DNA of 12,452 bases, taken from the NCBI GenBank assembly GCA_016302315.1, contig JAEDNW010000073.1, positions 1-12,452 of the forward strand, given 5' to 3'. Below, one piece after another: positions 1-5,396 of this stretch (the first letter of the stretch is position 1; every line of letters starts with the position of its first letter). The translations under genes and the position numbers were made by a program. The notes beneath the pieces are model-generated. The model saw only the letters and a list, made by a program, of their open reading frames with translations, searched no databases and had not been told where the DNA came from. The DNA is from UBA1724 sp016302315 (GTDB taxonomy: Bacteria > Verrucomicrobiota > Lentisphaeria > Oligosphaerales > Oligosphaeraceae).

Positions 1-231
1 GTGGTGGTGAGACCCGCCCCCAAGCCCGCCCCCTCCCAGGTGGAGAAGCCCGCCCCCAAGCCCGTCCCCTCCAAGCCTTCCAAGGTGGAGAAGCCTGCTC
101 CCAAGCCGCCTAAAGTGGAGAAGCCTGCTCCCAAACCGGGACCTAGCCAGCCTGCGCGGAAGGAGAAGGAGCCGCCAAAGCTGGAGAACAGTTCCCGGGA
201 TGTCTTCCTGCGGGAACGGGATAACCGGTAG
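1..231 (+). CDS. C-terminal end of a Lys/Pro/Ala-repeat protein (partial)
   Basis: Reading frame 1 is open from the window edge to a TAG at 229-231. The GTG codons at the very start are probably internal Val codons, so the true start lies upstream. The visible 76 residues are low complexity: the unit VEKPAPKP recurs three times with spacers such as VPSKPSK and GPSQPARK, and the DNA word GTGGAGAAGCC recurs at 40, 85 and 115. The protein ends in a charged, non-repetitive tail (SSRDVFLRERDNR). Pro/Lys/Ala-rich stretches of this type are common as extended periplasm- or wall-spanning linkers (TonB-like) and as basic tails of nucleic-acid-binding proteins. Without the N-terminal domain I cannot choose between these. 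The repeats are prone to slippage, so their copy number may vary between strains. Confidence 0.7.
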   Translation: MVVRPAPKPAPSQVEKPAPKPVPSKPSKVEKPAPKPPKVEKPAPKPGPSQPARKEKEPPKLENSSRDVFLRERDNR

Positions 232-254
232 TCCGGGATCTTTTTCGGGGGAGG
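221..254 (+). terminator. possible weak terminator at the end of the repeat protein
   Basis: A short stem CCGG-TAGT-CCGG overlaps the stop codon (about 225-236) and is followed by GATCTTTTT. The stem is only 4 bp, so this is a weak candidate. Confidence 0.25.
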
Positions 255-344
255 GGATTCCCGTTCTGGCCCAACGCCTCTTTCCCTTTCTGGATTTTTG
301 TGTTTTCCCTGTGTTGTAAAGCCTCCCTTAGTCCCGTCCTTCTT

Positions 345-1577
345 ATGATGAAACGCATTTTCCTGCTTCTTTCCTGCGTGTTGTGTGGCGCCCTCCTGGC
401 GGAGGAGACCTTTCCCATCATGGCCTGGGGATGGGTGGGCAGCGCCAGGCATCGCCAGGACGATGTGGCCTTCTACGAGGAGATGAAGGACTGTGGCATC
501 TCCATCGCCGGCTTCGCCTCCACGGACGCGCAGATCGAGGCGGCGGGGAAGGCGGGCCTGCAGGTCCTCTACTTTGACCCCGCGGCCATGAGCAACCGGG
601 ATTGGAAGAACCCTGATGTGGAGCAGTGGCGGAAGGACGTCACCCCCGTGGTGGAGAAGTACAGAAACAATCCCACGGTCCTGGGATACTACATGAAGGA
701 CGAGCCGGAGACGGCGGAGCTGGACGGGCTCGCTCAGATGGGGGCCTTGCTGATGGAGCTGGATCCCGGGAAGATTCCTTATGTGAACCTCTTCTCCAAC
801 AGCACCCAGCCCTATCACTACGAGCCCCTTACCTACGAGGAGTATACCCGCAAGGTCTTCCAGGGCCCCTATCCCGTCAGCGGCTTCGACCAGTACAACT
901 TCTACGCCAGCGGCTACATCCGCACCACTATGCACAGCTGCATGGAGATCCATCGGAAGGCCGCCCTGGAGAACGGCAAGAAGTGGTGGTATTGCGTTCT
1001 GGGCATTCAGCACCGCTACTATGCCACCCCGAACCTGGTGAACATGGCCTACCAGGTCTTCAGCGGCCTGGCCTACGGCGCCAAGGGCATCTCCTGGTTC
1101 ACCTATCTCCCCTCCGACCGCCCCGGCTGGCACAACGCCCCCCTGGATCCCTTCTTCAACCGCACTCAGGTCTGGTATGACATGCGACTGGTGAACCGCA
1201 CCGTCCAAAACTATGCCCACGTGCTGAATCATCTCCGCTCCGATCGGGTCTACCACTTCGGAAGCACCAAGCCGGAAACCGACGAACGGGTGCCCGGCCC
1301 CGACAAGGACAGCCTGATCCAGACCATGGGCGGCAGCGGAAACTGGCTGGTGGGCGAGTTCACCCACGAGGAGGACGGAAGCCGCTGGGTGATCATCGTG
1401 AACAAGAACCTGGAGGAGCCGGTGGAATGCGTCCCCGTCTGGCGGAATCCGTCCGCCAAGGCGCGGGTCCACGCCCAGGGGGAGAAGTACGAAATCGACT
1501 TCAACCGCAAGCCGGCGGACAGCAACATCATCCAGCCCGGCTGGGGTGTGCTGCTTCACGTCACCTTCGATGACTGA
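345..1577 (+). CDS. secreted TIM-barrel glycoside-hydrolase-like protein
   Basis: This encodes 410 residues from the ATG at 345; an ATG at 348 directly behind it is equally possible. The N-terminus is a typical Sec signal: KR at 3-4, a hydrophobic stretch IFLLLSCVLCGALLA, then EE, with likely cleavage after Ala19, so the product is exported. The mature part looks like a (beta/alpha)8 barrel of the loose beta-galactosidase/GH42-like group. YYMKDEPE has Asp119-Glu120-Pro121, with Glu120 in the position of the acid/base residue. PYVNLF, FDQYNFYASGY and AYGAKGISWFTY follow at spacings usual for such barrels. The last ~80 residues (GEFTHEEDG, WVIIVNKN) look like a small beta-sandwich. No second catalytic glutamate is visible in the WFTY strand, so activity is uncertain. 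The substrate is unknown and no sugar transporter or other carbohydrate gene lies nearby. An upstream in-frame start at 300 would put 15 residues before the signal peptide and is unlikely. No Shine-Dalgarno is visible. Confidence 0.85.
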   Translation: MMKRIFLLLSCVLCGALLAEETFPIMAWGWVGSARHRQDDVAFYEEMKDCGISIAGFASTDAQIEAAGKAGLQVLYFDPAAMSNRDWKNPDVEQWRKDVTPVVEKYRNNPTVLGYYMKDEPETAELDGLAQMGALLMELDPGKIPYVNLFSNSTQPYHYEPLTYEEYTRKVFQGPYPVSGFDQYNFYASGYIRTTMHSCMEIHRKAALENGKKWWYCVLGIQHRYYATPNLVNMAYQVFSGLAYGAKGISWFTYLPSDRPGWHNAPLDPFFNRTQVWYDMRLVNRTVQNYAHVLNHLRSDRVYHFGSTKPETDERVPGPDKDSLIQTMGGSGNWLVGEFTHEEDGSRWVIIVNKNLEEPVECVPVWRNPSAKARVHAQGEKYEIDFNRKPADSNIIQPGWGVLLHVTFDD

Positions 1578-1713
1578 CGCTCGGGTGGCGCTTTCATAGG
1601 GGGGAAGAAAGCCTGGCGGGGCAGGGCGGGAGAAATCCCCTCTGCTCCGCCTTCCCTTTCCCGGGAACCACCAGACAATAAAGGGACGTCCGTTGCGTTT
1701 ATCCCCCGAAAAT

Positions 1714-1745
1714 CCTCCCCCCGCGGGGAGGGTTGCCCCTTTTTT
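1714..1745 (+). terminator. rho-independent terminator-like hairpin after the hydrolase gene
   Basis: The stem CCTCCCC (1714-1720) pairs with GGGGAGG (1725-1731) around a CCGC loop. A T6 run follows at 1740-1745, eight bases after the stem. An alternative short stem GGG-TTG-CCC ends one base before the T run. It lies between the stop at 1577 and the next start at 1786. Confidence 0.5.
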
Positions 1746-1785
1746 GTCTTGTTTGTTTCCTTTTCACCCATTCTTACAGAACGCC

Positions 1786-2589
1786 ATGGAACGAAATCGC
1801 CTCTTGGGGGGCCTTCTGGTTTTCACCATCCTCCTCTCCGTTGGTAGCCTTGTCTTTGGATTCTATGCCTATCGCTCTTACCAGGATGTCCTTGGGGAAC
1901 TGGAGGAGGCGAAGAAATCCCAGCCGGTTGCCGTGATCTCCGATATCCCGGTGGCGGAGCCCGTGTATCGCCCGGAGCAGGGTCTGGATGCCCAGGAGGA
2001 AATCCAGGGGCTGACGGCTTACGTGGAGAAATTGGAGAAGGAAAACCGCGCCTTGCGTCAACAGATGGAGCAGAACTTTGCCCTGCAAGAGTCCCAAGAG
2101 GGAGGACGAAGGGATGACCGGCGTCGCGGAACTCGTGGTGGGCCGCCCAATATGGAGGAGCTGAAGGAGAAGGATCCTGAAGCCTATGAACGTTTCCAGC
2201 AGAGGCTTCAGGAATGGGAAGAACGACGCCAAGAACAACGGCTGCGGCGAGAACAGCTACTCGCCTCTGTGGATACCCGGCGTTTGTCTGCCGAACAGCA
2301 GGAAACCCTCCGAAATTTCCAGGATCTTTTGACGGATATGGAGGAGAATGACGGCCCTGGCGGCCCGGATCGGAGAGAACAGCTCCGCTCCCTTATGGAA
2401 ATGCGGGGTGCCGTGCAGGAAATCCTGCTGGAGGATCTGGGAAATCGCCTGGGAACGGATAGCATCTCCCTGACGGAAGGAGTGCAGGAGATTCTTTCGG
2501 TGATGCCCCTCTCCGGGGGCTTTCCGGGGGGACCTGGGGGAGGGCGTAATGGCGGCATGATGCCTCCTCCCCCGCCGGGACAGCGCTAG
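1786..2589 (+). CDS. membrane-anchored coiled-coil protein, function unknown
   Basis: This encodes 267 residues from the ATG at 1786. An in-frame ATG at 1693 would place 31 Pro/Phe-rich residues ahead of the membrane segment and would overlap the terminator-like hairpin, so I rejected it. Residues about 6-30 form one transmembrane helix (LLGGLLVFTILLSVGSLVFGFYAY) after MERNR, consistent with an N-in signal anchor. Next come two Glu/Lys/Arg-rich heptad-like stretches (around 'VEKLEKENRALRQQME' and 'FQQRLQEWEERRQEQ'), predicted to be coiled coil and separated by a basic Gly/Arg linker (GGRRDDRRRGTRGG). The C-terminal third includes LSAEQQETL, which loosely recalls the LTxxQ motif of Spy/CpxP periplasmic proteins, then LLxDME, and ends in a Gly-rich stretch and a run of prolines. 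I do not recognise a family. A periplasmic scaffold or stress chaperone is possible, but this is inference only. No Shine-Dalgarno is visible. Confidence 0.75.
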   Translation: MERNRLLGGLLVFTILLSVGSLVFGFYAYRSYQDVLGELEEAKKSQPVAVISDIPVAEPVYRPEQGLDAQEEIQGLTAYVEKLEKENRALRQQMEQNFALQESQEGGRRDDRRRGTRGGPPNMEELKEKDPEAYERFQQRLQEWEERRQEQRLRREQLLASVDTRRLSAEQQETLRNFQDLLTDMEENDGPGGPDRREQLRSLMEMRGAVQEILLEDLGNRLGTDSISLTEGVQEILSVMPLSGGFPGGPGGGRNGGMMPPPPPGQR

Positions 2590-2603
2590 GCTTCTCTTCT
2601 CTC

Positions 2604-2634
2604 TCTCCCCCGCGCCTCCCGGGAGTGGGGGAGA
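2604..2634 (+). other. stable 3'-end hairpin without a U-tract
   Basis: TCTCCCCC (2604-2611) pairs with GGGGGAGA (2627-2634). Between them lies the palindrome CTCCCGGGAG (2616-2625). It begins 14 nt after the coiled-coil gene's stop codon. No T run follows on either strand, so it may protect a 3' end rather than act as a classical terminator. Confidence 0.4.
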
Positions 2635-2658
2635 AGGCGGAAAAGCGCGGCTTCCTCC

Positions 2659-2686
2659 TTGCAGAACGGAGGAATGGCGCTATGGT
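2659..2686 (+). promoter_or_regulatory. possible tRNA-Arg promoter
   Basis: TTGCAG (2659-2664) and TATGGT (2681-2686) are separated by 16 bp and resemble sigma70 -35/-10 boxes. Transcription would start roughly 15 nt before the tRNA 5' end. The match to consensus is only fair. Confidence 0.35.
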
Positions 2687-2708
2687 ATGGCGTTTTCCGA
2701 TTTTGCGT

Positions 2709-2785
<77 letters not shown>

Positions 2786-2792
2786 TTTTTCA

Positions 2793-2831
2793 CCCCGTGG
2801 CGAGAGTGATCCTCTCCTCCGGGGCTTTTTT
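2793..2831 (+). terminator. rho-independent terminator of tRNA-Arg
   Basis: The outer stem is CCCCG (2793-2797) with CGGGG (2820-2824), and the inner stem is GAGAG (2802-2806) with CTCTC (2812-2816). A T6 run follows at 2826-2831. It begins 7 nt after the tRNA CCA end. Confidence 0.8.
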
Positions 2832-2946
2832 ATTTCCCGGAAAATCCCCTGCAAGCGGGGGGGAGGCAGCGCCAAGATTTCCCCAGGATACCTTCTGTGC
2901 TCCTGTGGGGGATGCGCAGCGGGAACCTTTGGGGTGGATTATTATA

Positions 2947-2971
2947 TAACTACTTGATAATCAACTAGTTA
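2947..2971. repeat. near-perfect AT-rich inverted repeat between tRNA-Arg and tlyA
   Basis: The left arm TAACTACTTGAT (2947-2958) and the right arm ATCAACTAGTTA (2960-2971) are inverted around A2959, with a single C/C mismatch (2953/2965). With a one-base bulge the symmetry continues outward: ATTAT (2941-2945) matches ATAAT (2974-2978). It sits in an AT-rich island (about 2938-2985) in otherwise GC-rich DNA, between two convergent transcription units. It could be a dimer-binding operator, a recombination core site or a bidirectional terminator; the sequence alone does not decide. Confidence 0.75.
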
Positions 2972-3023
2972 CAATAATATATATGGCCAAAAATGTGGGG
3001 CTCCCGAAAATAAAAGGGCAGTC

Positions 3024-3767
3024 TTATCCTTCCGGGGTTCGGAAGGCGGCCAGATATTCTTGATTGCCGTTGGGTCCCAGAATAGGGGAAGGGACGGCCC
3101 CCAGGGGAATCCAGCCCAGGGTTTCCCGGGCAAAGTCCTGGATTTTCTTGACGCATTGCCGCCGCACCGTCTCGCTGCGCACCACGCCCTGAGAGCCGAT
3201 GGCCTCCCGTCCCGCCTCGAATTGGGGTTTCACCAGGACCACCATCCAGGCGCCGGGGGAAAGCAGCGGGGCACAGGGCGGCAGCACCAGGGTCAGGGAA
3301 ATAAAGGAGACGTCCCCCACCAGCAGTTGAATGGGCTCGGGGACGAGAGTGGCGGTGAGATCCCGGGCATTGATTCCCTCCAGAGAGATGACCCGGGGAT
3401 CCCCCTGGAGTTTTTCGTGGAGCTGCCCATGTCCCACATCCACGGCATAGACCCGCCTGGCCCCATGCTGAAGAAGAACATCGGTGAAGCCTCCGGTGGA
3501 AGCCCCCAGGTCCAGGGCCACCTGGTTCTCCACGGGAGGATGAAAGGCGGCCAGCCCCCCCAGCAGTTTTTCCGCTCCCCGGGAGACATATTGAGGCGGG
3601 GATTCCAGGATCAGGACCGTTTCCTGGTCCAGGAGCTGTCCGCATTTCCGGAGGGGCGTGCCGTCTGGCAGGCGGATTTTTCCTTCCTGGATCAGGCGCT
3701 GGGCCAGGGCCCGGGAGGCGCAGAGCCCCAGGCGCATGGCGAGCTGGTCGGCACGGAGTCGGGGCAT
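3024..3767 (-). CDS. tlyA: TlyA-family rRNA 2'-O-methyltransferase
   Basis: This encodes 247 residues, typical of the TlyA/RrmJ-fold family. The N-terminal ~60 residues form an S4 RNA-binding domain (RADQLAMRLGL...SRALAQRLIQEGKI). The methyltransferase domain begins at SRGAEKL and has the SAM-binding motif DLGASTGGFTD (86-96). The KDKE catalytic set of 2'-O-methyltransferases is all present: Lys67, Asp152 (VGDVSFISL), Lys180 (VKPQFE) and Glu237 (GNQEYL). The family methylates C1409 of 16S rRNA, and in some species also C1920 of 23S rRNA, at the subunit interface. In mycobacteria this sensitises ribosomes to capreomycin and viomycin. The gene is the last of the uvrA-prfC-tlyA cluster, with its start 9 nt after the prfC stop, so it is probably co-transcribed. 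No Shine-Dalgarno is seen (ACCCGCCGCC precedes the ATG), so translation may depend on coupling to prfC. The older haemolysin label is not supported by anything seen here. Confidence 0.95.
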   Translation of the reverse strand: MPRLRADQLAMRLGLCASRALAQRLIQEGKIRLPDGTPLRKCGQLLDQETVLILESPPQYVSRGAEKLLGGLAAFHPPVENQVALDLGASTGGFTDVLLQHGARRVYAVDVGHGQLHEKLQGDPRVISLEGINARDLTATLVPEPIQLLVGDVSFISLTLVLPPCAPLLSPGAWMVVLVKPQFEAGREAIGSQGVVRSETVRRQCVKKIQDFARETLGWIPLGAVPSPILGPNGNQEYLAAFRTPEG

Positions 3768-3776
3768 GGCGGCGGG

Positions 3777-5384
3777 TCAGATGCTTTCTCCCTGGAGGGG
3801 GGAATGGGAGAGCAGGGGAATTTCCGGGTTCTTTTCCTGGAAATAGTTGACGGCCCAGGCATCGGGGAAGAGGAGCACGGGGAGTTCCTCGTAGTCCATG
3901 CCCAGGCGGACATTGCTGCCCAGGTAGGTGCCCCGGAACTTTTCCCCGTCTTCCCGGTTGGCCAGCCACCGGATCTGGGTGAAGGGGGTTTCCTCCAGCC
4001 GCACTTCGGCGTTGTATTCCGTTTCCATGCGGTGCTTCACCACCTCGAACTGCAGCTGTCCCACCGCCCCCAGCAGGGGAGCGCGGTTGACATCGCTGTG
4101 GAGATGGAAGACCTGGATGGCGCCCTCGTTGAGAAGCTGCTCCAGCCCTTCGGTGAACTGCTTGTATTTGGAGGGGGCGGCATTCCGCAGGAAGCAGAAG
4201 ACCTCCGGGGCAAAACGGGGAATCTCGTTGTAGACCAGGCCGGGAATGGTGGTGAGGGTGTCTCCGATGCGGAAACTCCCGTGGCTCACCAGCCCCACAA
4301 TGTCCCCGGGATAGGCGGTCTCGATGGAATCCCGCCCCTGGCCGAAGAGCTTCTGGGGATAGGAAAGGCGCAGGGGGCGTCCTCCCCGGGGATTGGGGAC
4401 TGTCATGTCCTTCACGAACTGCCCGGAACAGACCCGCACAAAGGACATGGAATCCCGGTGGTTGGGGTCCATGTTGGCCTGGATCTTGAAGATGAAGCCG
4501 GAGAAGTCGGTGCGCTCCGGGGAGATTTCTCCCAGGGAGGATTTCCGGGGCAGGGGAGGCATTCCGTGCTCCACGAAGTAGTCCAGCAGGAGCTGGACGC
4601 CGAAGTTGTTGATCCCGGAGCCGAAGAAGATAGGGGTCAGCTCTCCGGAGGAGACCAGTTCGTCGTCAAATTCTTCGCCTGCCAGGGAGAGCAGTTCGAT
4701 CTGGTCCCGCCATTCCTTCAGCATGGTGGGGGGCAGGATTTCTTCCAGCATAGGGTCCTGGGGGCCGGTGGTCTGGGAGGCGGCCCTGGCGGCGCCGTGG
4801 CCCTGGTTCACGAAGAGATGGAGTTTGTGGGTCAGGCGGTCGTAGACCCCCTTGAAGTCCGGCCCGTCTCCCAGGGGCCAGGTGACCGGGAAGACGCCCA
4901 GCCCCAGGGTCTTCTCGATGTCGTCCAGCAGTTCCAGGGGATTCCGGGCGGGGCGGTCCATCTTGTTCATGAAGGTGAAGATGGGAATGCCCCGGAGACG
5001 GCAGATCTCGAAGAGTTTCCGGGTGCGCTCCTCAATGCCCTTGCCGGCGTCAATGACCATGATGACGGAGTCCACGGCGGTGAGCACCCGGTAGGTGTCC
5101 TCGGAGAAGTCCCGGTGTCCGGGAGTGTCCAGGAGATTGATGCAGTATCCCCGGTACTCGAATTGGAGGACGGTGGAGGAGATGGAGATTCCCCGTTCCC
5201 GCTCCAGGTCCATCCAGTCGCTGGTGGTGCTTTTCTGGTTCTTCTTGGCCCGGACGGATCCGGCCTCCTGAAGGGCTCCGCCGTAGAGCAGCAACTTTTC
5301 CGTCAGGGTGGTCTTGCCGGCGTCGGGGTGGGAGATGATGGCGAAGGTGCGCCGTCTTTGGATTTCTTCGGAGAAAGAGGGCAT
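3777..5384 (-). CDS. prfC: peptide chain release factor 3 (RF3)
   Basis: This encodes 535 residues, close to the usual ~530. RF3 is a translational GTPase that removes RF1/RF2 from the ribosome after peptide release and contributes to post-peptidyl-transfer quality control. The GTPase motifs are intact: G1 SHPDAGKTT (18-26), switch I RERGISISS (62-70), G3 DTPGH (86-90) and G4 NKMD (140-143). The RF3-specific N-terminal region is clear (KNQKSTTSDWMDLE, DFSEDTYRVL), as are domain II and the C-terminal part (QVFHLHSDVNRAPLLGAVGQLQFEVVKHRM). This separates it from EF-G, LepA and BipA. Its start is 12 nt after the uvrA stop and its stop is 9 nt before tlyA, so the three genes look like one operon. 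The upstream sequence is CCCCCTCCCC with no Shine-Dalgarno. A second release or rescue factor, ArfB, lies about 3.7 kb away on the other strand. Confidence 0.97.
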   Translation of the reverse strand: MPSFSEEIQRRRTFAIISHPDAGKTTLTEKLLLYGGALQEAGSVRAKKNQKSTTSDWMDLERERGISISSTVLQFEYRGYCINLLDTPGHRDFSEDTYRVLTAVDSVIMVIDAGKGIEERTRKLFEICRLRGIPIFTFMNKMDRPARNPLELLDDIEKTLGLGVFPVTWPLGDGPDFKGVYDRLTHKLHLFVNQGHGAARAASQTTGPQDPMLEEILPPTMLKEWRDQIELLSLAGEEFDDELVSSGELTPIFFGSGINNFGVQLLLDYFVEHGMPPLPRKSSLGEISPERTDFSGFIFKIQANMDPNHRDSMSFVRVCSGQFVKDMTVPNPRGGRPLRLSYPQKLFGQGRDSIETAYPGDIVGLVSHGSFRIGDTLTTIPGLVYNEIPRFAPEVFCFLRNAAPSKYKQFTEGLEQLLNEGAIQVFHLHSDVNRAPLLGAVGQLQFEVVKHRMETEYNAEVRLEETPFTQIRWLANREDGEKFRGTYLGSNVRLGMDYEELPVLLFPDAWAVNYFQEKNPEIPLLSHSPLQGESI

Positions 5385-5396
5385 GGGGAGGGGGAA

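Noticed and set aside
1..135. CRISPR-like repeats
   Set aside because: The repeats are irregular, in frame, and encode a Lys/Pro-rich peptide; there are no uniform spacers.
345..410. Possible lipoprotein box (LLSC) in the hydrolase signal peptide
   Set aside because: The Cys would fall at residue 11 after a very short hydrophobic stretch; a standard signal peptidase I site after Ala19 fits better.
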